From Acidobacteriota bacterium (GTDB lineage Bacteria; Acidobacteriota; Vicinamibacteria; Vicinamibacterales; UBA2999), in the NCBI GenBank assembly GCA_030650395.1, contig JAUSDY010000003.1:1-40982 (forward strand): DNA of 40,982 bases, given 5' to 3'. Shown here in pieces: positions 6,763 through 13,736 of this stretch (position 1 is its first letter; each line of letters starts with the position of its first letter). The position numbers were made by a program, and so were the translations under genes. The notes beneath the pieces are model-generated. The model did not search any database and was not told the origin of the DNA. It saw only the letters and a list, made by a program, of their open reading frames with translations.

Positions 6763-8004
6763 GTGGTCCCACCCACTCCCTCGGTCTCTTCCGACGCAAT
6801 CACTGGCCGGCTCTCAGAAATCTCAGCCGCCGTCGGCACGCCCTGCTACGTCTACGACGCCGACCTCATTCGCGCCGCGTACGCGACGCTGGACGATGCG
6901 TTTGACGGCTATCCGCATGCCATCCACTACGCGCTGAAGGCCAATTCGTCGCTCGCGGTGGTGCGGCTGCTGCACTCGCTCGGCAGTCACGGTGATGCCA
7001 ACTCGCTTGGCGAAGTGGACGTCGCCATGCGGTGCGGCTTCCGTCCCGATCAAATCGTGTTCACCGGCGTCGGCAAGAGCGCCGCGGAGATCGATCGCGC
7101 GGTGGCGCTCGGCCTGCTGGCGATCAACGTCGAATCGCCCGGCGAGCTCGATCGCATCGACCAGCGCGCCATCGCGCAAGGCACGCTGGCCCGCGTGGCG
7201 CTGCGCGTCAATCCCGACATCGACGCCAGGAGCCATCCGCACATTTCGACCGGACTCAAGTCCAACAAGTTCGGCGTGCCGATCGACGAAGCGCCCGCCC
7301 TGTTTCGAGAGATGGCGGCGCGCCGCGGGCTGCAGCCGGTTGGGGCGCACGTCCACATCGGCTCGCAGATCACGACGCTCGATCCCCTGACCCGCGCGGC
7401 GGAAGCCGTTGTCGCGCTCGCGCTCGCGCTTCGTGCCGAGGGCATCGAGTTTCAACACCTCGACATGGGCGGCGGCCTCGGCATTTCCTACGATGGCGGT
7501 CCGGTGATCGATCCGGCGGAATATGTCCGCGCGCTGGTGCAGGCCACACGCGTCAGTGGCCTGAAAGTGGCGATCGAGCCCGGCCGCGTGCTGGTCGGCC
7601 CGGCCGGCGTGCTGCTGACGCGCGTGGTCGACGTGAAGCAGTTCCCGGGCGCAAAACGTTTTGTCGTAGTCGATGCCGGCATGACCGAGCTGATGCGGCC
7701 GGCGCTCTACAACGCTTATCACCGCATCGATCCGCTCGTGCCACGCGGCGGTGAAGCCGTCGCCGTGGACGTCGTCGGGCCGATCTGCGAAAGCACCGAC
7801 GCCTACGCGCGCGATCGCCTGCTTGCGCCCGTCGAGGTCGGCGATTTGATCGTGGTGCGCGATGTCGGCGCCTACGGCGCGGCGATGGGGCACACCTATT
7901 TGAGGCGCCCGCTGCCACCCGAAGTCATGACGGATCAGGGACAGTGGCGCGTGATTCGGCGGCGGCAGACGCTCGACGAGCTGCTCTCACTGGAATCTGA
8001 ATGA
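6763..8004 (+). CDS. lysA: diaminopimelate decarboxylase
   Basis: 413 residues, family-typical. This PLP enzyme decarboxylates meso-diaminopimelate to L-lysine in the cytoplasm. Motifs: HYALKANSS (PLP lysine K59), GDANSLGEVDVAMRCG, HVHIGSQI near 205, MGGGLGISYDGG near 235 for phosphate binding, EPGRVLVGPAG, GPICESTD with C342 (the substrate-binding Cys given by the neighbouring subunit), and YGAAMGHTYLRRPLP near the C terminus. These fit DAP decarboxylase rather than ornithine or arginine decarboxylases. The GTG start has a GAGGGA directly against it, too close to act as a normal ribosome site, in keeping with a leaderless start. Its stop overlaps the ATG of tmk by four bases (ATGA). Confidence 0.95.
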   Translation: MVPPTPSVSSDAITGRLSEISAAVGTPCYVYDADLIRAAYATLDDAFDGYPHAIHYALKANSSLAVVRLLHSLGSHGDANSLGEVDVAMRCGFRPDQIVFTGVGKSAAEIDRAVALGLLAINVESPGELDRIDQRAIAQGTLARVALRVNPDIDARSHPHISTGLKSNKFGVPIDEAPALFREMAARRGLQPVGAHVHIGSQITTLDPLTRAAEAVVALALALRAEGIEFQHLDMGGGLGISYDGGPVIDPAEYVRALVQATRVSGLKVAIEPGRVLVGPAGVLLTRVVDVKQFPGAKRFVVVDAGMTELMRPALYNAYHRIDPLVPRGGEAVAVDVVGPICESTDAYARDRLLAPVEVGDLIVVRDVGAYGAAMGHTYLRRPLPPEVMTDQGQWRVIRRRQTLDELLSLESE

Positions 8005-8720
8005 CAGTCAAGCCCTCAACCGGGCCCCCAGCGCGGCAGCCGCGCTGGGGTGGAAGCCCTCAAGCCCCCTTCGACTCAGCCGACTCCCCAAGCGGACTCG
8101 GCTTCGCTCAGGGCAGGCTCAAGCCCACCGGTCACTTGATCGCATTTGAAGGCCTCGATCAAAGCGGAAAGCAGACCCAGGCGGAGCGATTGCTCGCCGC
8201 GTTTCGCGCCGGCGGGCATCGCGCCGAGTTCCTGACCTTCCCCGAATACAAGACCGCCATCGGCACCGAGATCGGCCATGCGCTGCAAGGGGAGCGCGAC
8301 TACGCACCCGATACGCTGCAGCTGCTCTACATCGCGAACCGGTTCGAGTTTCGGCCGCGGATCTCATCGTGGCTGGACGAGGGCACGATGGTGGTCTGCG
8401 ATCGTTACCTGGCCTCCAGCATCGCGTATGGCGAAGCGCAGGGCGTGGATCCGCACTGGCTCAGCGCGATCCAGCGGCATCTGCCGCAACCCTCGCTGAC
8501 GTTGTTGCTCGATATTCCGCCGGACGCGTCACTGCATCGCAAGAAGGTCGCGCGCGACAAGTTCGAGCGCGACTTGTCGTTGCTGGGCCGGGTGCGCGAA
8601 AGCTACGTGCGTCAAGCGAAGGAAGGGGTGCGATGGGTGCACCTCGATGGGCAGCAAGACAAGGACGCCGTGTCGGCTGCCGTACTCAGCGCCGTGCGCT
8701 CGCAACTCGGGCTGCTGTAA
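8001..8720 (+). CDS. tmk: thymidylate (dTMP) kinase with repeat-encoded N-terminal extension
   Basis: 239 residues. The core begins at about residue 44: HLIAFEGLDQSGKQTQ holds the P-loop (51-59), CDRYLASSIAYGEAQG the DR motif, and a C-terminal lid region KKVARDKFERDL follows. The enzyme phosphorylates dTMP to dTDP. Normal family members start two to five residues before the 'FEG' strand. Here about 43 extra residues, rich in Pro, Gly and Ser, separate the ATG (overlapping lysA by ATGA) from the core. These residues are encoded by two dispersed repeats (8007-8064 and 8069-8119). An internal TTG at 8134 could restore a normal N terminus but has no ribosome site. The 3' end overlaps convergent comF by 35 bases. 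Confidence 0.9.
   Translation: MTVKPSTGPPARQPRWGGSPQAPFDSADSPSGLGFAQGRLKPTGHLIAFEGLDQSGKQTQAERLLAAFRAGGHRAEFLTFPEYKTAIGTEIGHALQGERDYAPDTLQLLYIANRFEFRPRISSWLDEGTMVVCDRYLASSIAYGEAQGVDPHWLSAIQRHLPQPSLTLLLDIPPDASLHRKKVARDKFERDLSLLGRVRESYVRQAKEGVRWVHLDGQQDKDAVSAAVLSAVRSQLGLL
8007..8064. repeat. palindromic dispersed repeat inside 5' end of tmk (copy 1)
   Basis: A 12-bp perfect inverted repeat, arms CCCCAGCGCGGC and complement around one base, is flanked by CCCTCAAC/CCCTCAAG octamers. The same element lies in inverted orientation at 33708-33772, in the tail of a histidine kinase gene. In tmk it encodes residues 3-22. Confidence 0.85.
8069..8119. repeat. second dispersed-type imperfect palindrome in 5' end of tmk
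   Basis: A CTTCGACTC...TCGCTCAGGGCAGGC stretch with an imperfect hairpin (AGCCGACTC against GGACTCGGCT). It abuts the palindrome at 8007-8064 and encodes residues about 24-40 of the Tmk extension. Only this copy was seen in the window; I recall similar CTTCGACTC/GCTCAGGGCAGGC repeats from environmental genomes, which is memory rather than evidence. Confidence 0.45.
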
Positions 8721-9408
8721 GCGCGCGCACCTCTTTCGCACCCGCCGCCTTCAAGACTGATGCGCACGCGTCCAGCGTCGCGCCCGTCGTCGACACGTCG
8801 TCGACCAGCACCACCACATGTGGGGACAAACCTTTCTTGTCCGCCGAAGCGCCAAGCGCGAAGGCGGAAGGTTTGTCCGCGAGCGCGAACGCATCATGAA
8901 CATTGCGATGCCGCTCGTCCTTCGGCAGCTCGATCTGCGATGTGGTGTAGCGATTGCGGCGGAGCAACGGACGAACGGGCACTCCGAGAGCTCGAGCCAG
9001 ATCATCCGCCTGGTTGAACCCGCGCGATCGCTCCCGCCGAGGATGCAGCGGCACCGGCACGACGACATCCGCGCCGCGCAGCAGATCGGCGCCCGCCGAC
9101 CGCATCAACGCGCCGAGCGGCGGCGCGATCGATCGCCGGCCTTCATATTTGAGCGCGTGAATGATCTCGCGAAGAGAGCCTTCGTACTCGCCGATCGCAG
9201 CCGCCCAATCGACGGCGCGCTCATCGCCGAAGCGCTCGTTGTACGCTCCTGACGTGAGCCTGGCCGCCGTAGCCATGGCGGAGGCGGCGGCCCAACACGT
9301 CTCGCACACCGCGCCGTCGAGCGGGTGTGACAACACCGTCTTGCACGCAGCGCAGGGCGGTTCGAACAGGGAAGAGAGGAGGCGGTTGGTAAGAGCGCGC
9401 CAGGTCAT
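8686..9408 (-). CDS. comF: ComF family phosphoribosyltransferase-like protein with in-frame repeat insertion
   Basis: 240 residues from ATG 9408. An upstream extension to 9483 translates only a repeat, so I exclude it. Residues 13-40 carry the four-Cys zinc ribbon (CAACKTVLSH...CETCW). GEYEGSLREIIHALKYEGRR and VVVPVPLHPRRERSRGFNQADDLA are the ComF signatures, and VVLVDDVSTTGATLDACASVLKAAGA is the PRPP-binding loop. ComFC proteins act in competence/DNA uptake or related DNA processing; dprA lies 5 kb away. Residues about 177-195 (DKPSAFALGASADKKGL) are translated from the 55-bp palindromic element at 8824-8878, at the loop just before the PRPP strand where homologues have a variable turn. The gene overlaps tmk tail to tail. 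Confidence 0.92.
   Translation of the reverse strand: MTWRALTNRLLSSLFEPPCAACKTVLSHPLDGAVCETCWAAASAMATAARLTSGAYNERFGDERAVDWAAAIGEYEGSLREIIHALKYEGRRSIAPPLGALMRSAGADLLRGADVVVPVPLHPRRERSRGFNQADDLARALGVPVRPLLRRNRYTTSQIELPKDERHRNVHDAFALADKPSAFALGASADKKGLSPHVVVLVDDVSTTGATLDACASVLKAAGAKEVRALTAARVASARR
8824..8878. repeat. 55-bp palindromic element, copy inside comF
   Basis: Ends GGACAAACCTT and AAGGTTTGTCC form an 11-bp terminal stem. The core has a second stem with a symmetrical GAA/GAA internal loop (GTCCGCC-GAA-GCGC against GCGC-GAA-GGCGG). By eye it is identical at 54 of 55 positions to the reverse complement of 9423-9477. Confidence 0.95.
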
Positions 9409-9422
9409 GGCTGTCGCCTCGA

Positions 9423-9477
9423 GGACAAACCTTCCGCCTTCGCGCTTAGCGCTTCGGCGGACAAGAAAGGTTTGTCC
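9423..9477. repeat. 55-bp palindromic element, inverted copy upstream of comF
   Basis: Inverted copy of the element at 8824-8878, one mismatch in the loop. It sits between the rsfS stop and the comF start (15 bases before the comF ATG), so it forms part of the comF leader. Confidence 0.95.
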
Positions 9478-9506
9478 CCACAATCACGGCACCCACAATC
9501 ACGGCA
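9477..9506. repeat. perfect 15-bp tandem duplication at the rsfS stop codon
   Basis: CCCACAATCACGGCA occurs twice in direct succession (9477-9491 and 9492-9506), touching the 55-bp element on one side and spanning the rsfS stop (TGA, 9499-9501) on the other. Each copy carries the TGA. Confidence 0.9.
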
Positions 9507-9906
9507 CGTCGGGGATTTCGATGCGGGTGGCGTTGCCCCATAGCCGATCGAGGCCGTAAAAATCGCGCGCGTGCTTCGAAAACACGTGCACCACGAAGTC
9601 GAAGTAGTCGACCAGCACCCACTCGGCGCGGGCGTAGCCCTCCACCAGCGACGGACGCTGCTTCTGCGCCTTGAGCGAGTCTTCCACCGAATCGGCAATG
9701 GCCTGCACCTGCCGCGGATTGGCCCCCGTGCAGATCACGAAAAAATCCGTGAACGCTCCGGCCTTACGCAGGTCGAGGACAATCAGCCCGGTGGCTTTCT
9801 TGTCTTGCACCGCGTCGATCACGGCCTGGATCGGCTTCGGCAGTCGCGGACTTGCCGCTCTCGTCGCTGTCGCTCGGGGTTTCCGTGGGCTTGTCGTCTT
9901 TGCCAT
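9499..9906 (-). CDS. rsfS: ribosome silencing factor RsfS
   Basis: 135 residues, the DUF143/RsfS family. It binds ribosomal protein L14 and blocks subunit joining when nutrients are short. Signature: GLIVLDLRKAGAFTDFFVICTGANPRQVQAIADSV (about 39-73), EGYARAEWVLVDYFDFVVHVFSKHARDFYGLDRLWGNA (about 88-125). The first 20 residues are a basic Thr/Arg-rich extension (MAKTTSPRKPRATATRAASP), longer than usual. It follows nadD with a 30-base gap holding a 22-bp mini-palindrome. The order obg-nadD-rsfS is widely conserved and supports the calls. The stop codon lies in a 15-bp tandem duplication. Confidence 0.95.
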   Translation of the reverse strand: MAKTTSPRKPRATATRAASPRLPKPIQAVIDAVQDKKATGLIVLDLRKAGAFTDFFVICTGANPRQVQAIADSVEDSLKAQKQRPSLVEGYARAEWVLVDYFDFVVHVFSKHARDFYGLDRLWGNATRIEIPDVP

Positions 9907-9928
9907 GCAAGGTGTTTTTCAGTTGGGC

Positions 9929-9950
9929 GGACAAACCTAAAGGTTTGTCC
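9929..9950. repeat. 22-bp mini-palindrome supplying the nadD stop codon
   Basis: Arms GGACAAACCT and AGGTTTGTCC with two central bases. It is the reverse complement of the mini-form at 25644-25665 and equals the ends of the 55-bp element joined together. The minus-strand reading GTG GGG ACA AAC CTT TAG ends nadD (VGTNL-stop). Confidence 0.93.
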
Positions 9951-10602
9951 CCACGTACAAACGGTGATGCGCAATGTAAGTGGCGACGAAATCAGGCACG
10001 AGTCCGGCGATGCTCTCGCCGGCACCGAGGCGCCGCCGAATCTCGGTTGACGAAATGTCGGGAGTCGCGGCTTCGATCAAGATGACGCGCGTCTTGTCAC
10101 TGGGCGAGGAGCTCTTGACTTGGGGCTTGAAAGACTCAGGCGTCGTCATGCGGTCGGCAAGGTCGGGTACACGTTTCTTCAATGAGTCTAACGTGATTCC
10201 CGGTCGCGCGACGATGGCGAAATGCGCAAGGTCGAGGACCGCGGGGTAGCGCGACCATGTGGCAATTTCTGCAAACGCATCGGCCCCGGTGATGAAAAAA
10301 ATCTGCGACGCGTGGTGGCCTTGTCCGATGAGCTCGGTGAGCGTGTCGAACGTGTACGAGGGACCATCCCGCTTCAACTCGATGTCAGACACCGACCAGC
10401 TGGGATGATCCGCTGCCGCCAGCGTCGTCATCGCCAGTCGATGCATGGGGCTGACCCGCGCCTGCTCGGGGCGATGAGGAGGCAGGCGCGAGGGGATGAG
10501 CATCACGGAGCGGAGCTTGAGCGCGCGCTCAGCGGCCACTGCGGCGGCCACATGACCACAATGAATCGGATCGAACGTGCCGCCGAGCACACCCAGGGTC
10601 AT
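9937..10602 (-). CDS. nadD: nicotinate-nucleotide adenylyltransferase
   Basis: 221 residues. The enzyme transfers AMP from ATP to nicotinate mononucleotide in NAD synthesis. Motifs: [18 protein letters not shown] (4-21, the GxFxPxHxGH nucleotidyl-transfer motif), [12 protein letters not shown] for substrate binding, [15 protein letters not shown], and [17 protein letters not shown] near the C terminus (the SSTxIR motif). It overlaps the obg stop by four bases, so the genes are translationally coupled. The last residues VGTNL and the stop come from the mini-palindrome at 9929-9950, so the native C-terminal end has been replaced or extended by a repeat. A stretch [11 protein letters not shown] at about 165 also looks like a low-complexity insertion before the SSTEIR segment. 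Confidence 0.95.
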   Translation of the reverse strand: MTLGVLGGTFDPIHCGHVAAAVAAERALKLRSVMLIPSRLPPHRPEQARVSPMHRLAMTTLAAADHPSWSVSDIELKRDGPSYTFDTLTELIGQGHHASQIFFITGADAFAEIATWSRYPAVLDLAHFAIVARPGITLDSLKKRVPDLADRMTTPESFKPQVKSSSPSDKTRVILIEAATPDISSTEIRRRLGAGESIAGLVPDFVATYIAHHRLYVGTNL

Positions 10603-11756
10603 CGTCGTTTGGCGTTCTTCGCAGCTCCACCGCGCAGCGGCGGAACCAGTGCCGGATTGTAGTTTTCAGGAACGTCCGCCTTCGCCAAGGCTTCGGCGGA
10701 CAAGTCCTGATCATCCTCGAAGGTGACGGCGGCCGCTTCAGCCGCGCGCGCCTCGGCGATGATCGGCCAGGACGCTTCGACCAGCTCTTTCACGCCTTCG
10801 CCCGTCACGGCGGAGATCTTGAAGAAGGGCAGCTTCAGCTTCTTGGCGCGCTTCTCGAGCGCGGTCACGCGCTTGGGCTCGTCGACCGCATCGATCTTGT
10901 TGGCGGCCACCAGCTGGGGCTTCTTCAACAGATCCGCATTATAGAGGTCGAGCTCGCGGCGGATGGTGTCGAAATCCTCGACCGGATCGCGGCCCGACGC
11001 GCCCGACACATCCACCAGATGCACGAGGACCTTGGTGCGTTCGATGTGGCGCAGGAACTGGTGGCCGAGCCCGTGACCCTCGTGCGCGCCTTCGATCAAG
11101 CCCGGCACGTCGGCGACGACGAAGCTGCGGTCGTCGCTGAGCGCAACCACGCCAAGGTTCGGCGTCAGCGTGGTGAACGGGTAGTCGGCGATCTTCGGCT
11201 TCGCCGCCGAGATCACCGAGATCAGCGTGGACTTGCCGGCATTGGGGTATCCCACGAGTCCGACGTCGGCCAGCAGCTTCAACTTCAGATGGAGATCGAA
11301 CTCTTCGCCCGGCTCGCCCGACTGCACCTTGCGCGGGGCGCGGTTGGTGGAGGTGGCGAAGTGCGCGTTGCCGAGCCCGCCGCGTCCGCCCTTGGCGAGC
11401 AGCACCCGCTGACCGAGCACGGTCAGATCCGCAACCTGATTCAGCTCGCCGGTTTCGGCGTTCTTCATGTAGACCAGCGTGCCGACCGGCACGGGAATAT
11501 CCAGATCGCGCCCGCCGCGGCCGGTGCGAAGCGCGCCAGCGCCGTTGCCGCCGCGCTGCGCTTTGTAATCGGGATTGAAGCGGAAGTGAACGAGCGTGTT
11601 GCGATGCGGATCGGCGACCATGAAGACCGAGCCGCCCGCTCCGCCGTTGCCGCCATCAGGGCCGCCCTTGGGGACGAACTTCTCGCGACGGAAGCTGAGT
11701 GAGCCTCGTCCTCCGTCGCCTGCCTTGATGTGGATGTCGACTTCGTCGACGAACAT
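10599..11756 (-). CDS. obg: Obg family GTPase
   Basis: 385 residues. The Obg fold covers 1-158 ([20 protein letters not shown] and glycine-rich turns). The G domain follows: P-loop [10 protein letters not shown] near 168, [10 protein letters not shown] as switch [21 protein letters not shown] as switch II, and ANKIDAVD as the NKxD motif. Obg assists late 50S assembly and stress control. The C terminal tail (about 340-385) is species-variable; residues about 350-361 ([12 protein letters not shown]) come from a core copy of the palindromic element (10674-10707). Downstream of rplU-rpmA on the same strand, as in most bacteria, separated by a long heptamer hairpin. Confidence 0.97.
   Translation of the reverse strand: MFVDEVDIHIKAGDGGRGSLSFRREKFVPKGGPDGGNGGAGGSVFMVADPHRNTLVHFRFNPDYKAQRGGNGAGALRTGRGGRDLDIPVPVGTLVYMKNAETGELNQVADLTVLGQRVLLAKGGRGGLGNAHFATSTNRAPRKVQSGEPGEEFDLHLKLKLLADVGLVGYPNAGKSTLISVISAAKPKIADYPFTTLTPNLGVVALSDDRSFVVADVPGLIEGAHEGHGLGHQFLRHIERTKVLVHLVDVSGASGRDPVEDFDTIRRELDLYNADLLKKPQLVAANKIDAVDEPKRVTALEKRAKKLKLPFFKISAVTGEGVKELVEASWPIIAEARAAEAAAVTFEDDQDLSAEALAKADVPENYNPALVPPLRGGAAKNAKRR
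10674..10707. repeat. core-only copy of the palindromic element inside obg
   Basis: GTCCGCC-TTC-GCC against GGC-TTC-GGCGGAC, followed by AAGTCC, matches the inner hairpin of the 55-bp element but lacks the GGACAAACC ends. It is read in frame in the variable C-terminal tail of Obg. Confidence 0.8.
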
Positions 11757-11761
11757 GGGAA

Positions 11762-11847
11762 AAATAACAAATAACGAATTACAAATAACAAAAGGACGGA
11801 ATGTCCCTTTTGGTTATTTGTAATTGGTTATTCGTTATTCCTTATTG
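11762..11847. repeat. inverted pair of AT-rich heptamer arrays between rpmA and obg
   Basis: Left arm: AAATAAC, AAATAAC, GAATTAC, AAATAAC. Right arm: GTTATTT, GTAATTG, GTTATTC, GTTATTC, CTTATTG. A GGAC/GTCC stem closes a small loop between them, so the whole 86 bp can fold into one long hairpin. It fills the gap before obg and includes the TAA stop of rpmA. In RNA it could attenuate transcription between the ribosomal protein genes and obg. Confidence 0.9.
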
Positions 11848-12105
11848 GTTTTCGACCGGGTGGACCGAGATGAATCTGCCGCGCTGGCCGTGGTCTTCGA
11901 ACTTCACCTTGCCGGTGACTTTCGCAAAGAGCGTGTCGTCCTTGCCGAGGCCGACGTTCAGCCCGGGCTGGTACTTGCGGCCGCGCTGCCGGACGAGAAT
12001 CGATCCGCCGCTCACGAGGTTGCCTTCGAAACGCTTGACGCCCAGCCGCTGCGAGTTGCTGTCGCGGCCGTTACGAGACGAGCCCTGCCCTTTTTTTGTT
12101 GCCAT
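11842..12105 (-). CDS. rpmA: 50S ribosomal protein L27
   Basis: 87 residues, standard length. It begins [28 protein letters not shown], the highly conserved L27 N terminus that reaches the peptidyl-transferase centre, and continues [37 protein letters not shown]. There is no Firmicutes-type cleavable N-terminal leader. It follows rplU by three bases on the same strand. The final Asn-Gln-stop is encoded within the heptamer hairpin at 11762-11847. Confidence 0.98.
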   Translation of the reverse strand: MATKKGQGSSRNGRDSNSQRLGVKRFEGNLVSGGSILVRQRGRKYQPGLNVGLGKDDTLFAKVTGKVKFEDHGQRGRFISVHPVENQ

Positions 12106-12108
12106 CGC

Positions 12109-12426
12109 TTACACCTGAATGTCGGTGATGCGGACGCGCGTCAAGAGGCTCCGATGGCCCTTCGTCCGACGGTACTGCTTGCGCCGCTTCTTCTTGAAAA
12201 TGCGGACCTTCTTGCCCTTGTCGAGCTCGCCGATCACGCCGACCACCTTCGCGCCCGCGACGAACGGGGTGCCGGCGGTGACGTCGCCCGCGGCGTTGCT
12301 GACGAGAAGGACCTGGTCGAACGACACTTCACCACCGGCTTCGCCGGCGTTGTGGCCGTCGATGGCGATGATGGCGCCGGGTTCGACACGGAACTGGCGG
12401 CCCGAGGCCTGGATGATTGCAAACAC
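12109..12426 (-). CDS. rplU: 50S ribosomal protein L21
   Basis: 105 residues, standard length. The N terminus FAIIQASGRQFRVEPG and the C-terminal basic motif KVRIFKKKRRKQYRRTKGHRS with TRVRITDI are classical L21. L21 binds 23S rRNA. The start is GTG at 12426 with GGAG eight bases upstream. It is the first gene of the rplU-rpmA-obg-nadD-rsfS cluster, and a TTGACA element lies just upstream. Confidence 0.98.
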   Translation of the reverse strand: MFAIIQASGRQFRVEPGAIIAIDGHNAGEAGGEVSFDQVLLVSNAAGDVTAGTPFVAGAKVVGVIGELDKGKKVRIFKKKRRKQYRRTKGHRSLLTRVRITDIQV

Positions 12427-12451
12427 TGTGGATTCTCCGAAGTAAGTGAAC

Positions 12452-12457
12452 TGTCAA
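12452..12457 (-). promoter_or_regulatory. consensus -35 (TTGACA) upstream of rplU
   Basis: A perfect TTGACA on the minus strand about 26 bases before the rplU GTG. No convincing -10 lies 16-18 bases downstream, so this is a candidate only. Confidence 0.3.
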
Positions 12458-12474
12458 CGATACCACAGGGCCAT

Positions 12475-12494
12475 CGCGGAACTGAAGTTCCGCG
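12475..12494. repeat. 20-bp palindrome CGCGGAACT/AGTTCCGCG, copy 1
   Basis: Nine-base arms CGCGGAACT and AGTTCCGCG around two bases, in the gap between rplU and the lipoprotein gene. Its reverse complement recurs exactly at 28294-28313, with the neighbouring GTAG also shared. Confidence 0.9.
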
Positions 12495-12517
12495 CTACCC
12501 GAGGCCCTACGGCAGCG

Positions 12518-13324
12518 CTATTTCAGGAGGGTGCGGGTTCCCTTTATCTTCTGTGCGCTCAACGTGTTAAGGAAGGCCGGCAGCAGCCGGTCCATCAGCT
12601 CGAAGTACGAGGAGAGGGCCGGGGTCTGCTGGCTGGCGTTGTAGAGGATCTCTTCCCGGAACGTCTCGGTGTGGAGCGTCTCGCCGGTGCGCCCGTCGAT
12701 GAAGATAAACGTGGGCCGCAGCACGAATCCCTTGCGCTCCATGTAAGTGCGCACGGGCACCACCGAGCGCCGGCCGAACGGGTCGTAGACTTCCTGCTCG
12801 CGCTGCACGAAGCCCGAACGCTGTTGCGGCGCGAACAGCACGGCGCCCGTGACGATCAGCGGCTGCTGAAACTCTTCGCCGATGCGCTTCCAGTACGCCA
12901 CGTTCGCGAAGATGTGGTTGTAGGGCTCGAGGGCTTTCTCGTCGTTGAAGACCGGCGCCTTGTTCGGGTCTTGCGGCTCTTGCGGAGTGACCGCCTGTTG
13001 ATCGGGCACCGGCGCGGTATTGGCCTCGCCGCTACTTTGCCTGGCGACTTCGAGCAGCGGCAGCGTATCGGCGTCGATCACGCGCATGATGCCCTTGTTG
13101 CGAAGCTGGCTCCGCAGCAGGCGCACCGTTTCCATGTTGGCGTCGACATCTTCATTGGCGCCGGCAATGAAACCCGCGATGAAGATGCGCTGAAATGCCG
13201 ACACGTCCAGCTTGGGCTGGATCGGCGTTTCGATCGGAATCTCGGTATAGCTGGTACACGCCGCGAACGCGGCCACTAGCGCCAGGCTAAGGCTGCCGAC
13301 CGTCTTTCTGAAGAACGCGGTCAT
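12518..13324 (-). CDS. predicted lipoprotein, unknown function
   Basis: 268 residues from ATG 13324. The signal peptide ends in a lipobox-like AAFAAC (Cys at about 22), so the protein is probably lipid-anchored. Then ETPIQPKLDVSAFQRIFIAGFIAGANEDVDANMETVRLLRSQLRNKG resembles the strand-helix start of proteins that scan for named lipoproteins, followed by a low-complexity EANTAPVPDQQAVTPQEPQDPN linker and a C-terminal domain containing FIDGRTGETLHTETFREEILYN. I recognise no named family. The gene begins inside the 3' end of the TPR gene (38-base overlap), so the two are co-expressed. A longer reading from 13366 adds non-signal residues and is less likely. Confidence 0.8.
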   Translation of the reverse strand: MTAFFRKTVGSLSLALVAAFAACTSYTEIPIETPIQPKLDVSAFQRIFIAGFIAGANEDVDANMETVRLLRSQLRNKGIMRVIDADTLPLLEVARQSSGEANTAPVPDQQAVTPQEPQDPNKAPVFNDEKALEPYNHIFANVAYWKRIGEEFQQPLIVTGAVLFAPQQRSGFVQREQEVYDPFGRRSVVPVRTYMERKGFVLRPTFIFIDGRTGETLHTETFREEILYNASQQTPALSSYFELMDRLLPAFLNTLSAQKIKGTRTLLK

Positions 13325-13649
13325 TGATTTCCTTGAACAGGTCGTAGTTCTGCCTGACGAGCGCATTGGTTGGTTCTAACGCGAGCGCCTTGTCGTATGC
13401 GTCTCGTGCCTTCGCCAACTGACCCTCGTGCTCGTAAGCCACCGCGAGGTTGTTGAACGCTGCGGCGTAAGTCGGATCGATCTGGGTGGCGCGTTCCCAA
13501 CGGTAGATCGCCTCACGCCAGAGCCCGCGCTGCGCCACCTGGATGCCGAACTCAACCTGTTTCTTGGCATCGCCTCGCTGGTCGGCCCACACGGCGGGAG
13601 CCGACACCAAGGCCAAGAGCAGGCCGATCACCAACTGGCGTGCAAACAT
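13287..13649 (-). CDS. periplasmic TPR-repeat protein
   Basis: 120 residues. A signal peptide (1-22, ending APAVWAD) is followed by two to three tetratricopeptide repeats: GLWREAIYRWERATQIDPTY, then AAAFNNLAVAYEHEGQLAKARDAYDKALALEPTN and a capping helix VRQNYDLFKEINDRV. TPRs make protein-protein contacts; the partner is probably the lipoprotein encoded immediately downstream with overlapping reading frames. AGGA lies six bases before the ATG, with TATAGT further up as a possible -10. Divergent from dprA. Confidence 0.87.
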   Translation of the reverse strand: MFARQLVIGLLLALVSAPAVWADQRGDAKKQVEFGIQVAQRGLWREAIYRWERATQIDPTYAAAFNNLAVAYEHEGQLAKARDAYDKALALEPTNALVRQNYDLFKEINDRVLQKDGRQP

Positions 13650-13736
13650 GGGTTCCTACAGGCACTATAGCTACTGGCCCCTAGGGGGGCAAGTGAGTTA
13701 TCGTCGTCTGGTCAGGGGCGTTCGGCCGAGGTGGTG

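Noticed and set aside
9409-9483. N-terminal extension of ComF to 9483
   Set aside because: The added residues are only a translation of the palindromic repeat; the ATG at 9408 begins directly before the zinc-ribbon region as in homologues.
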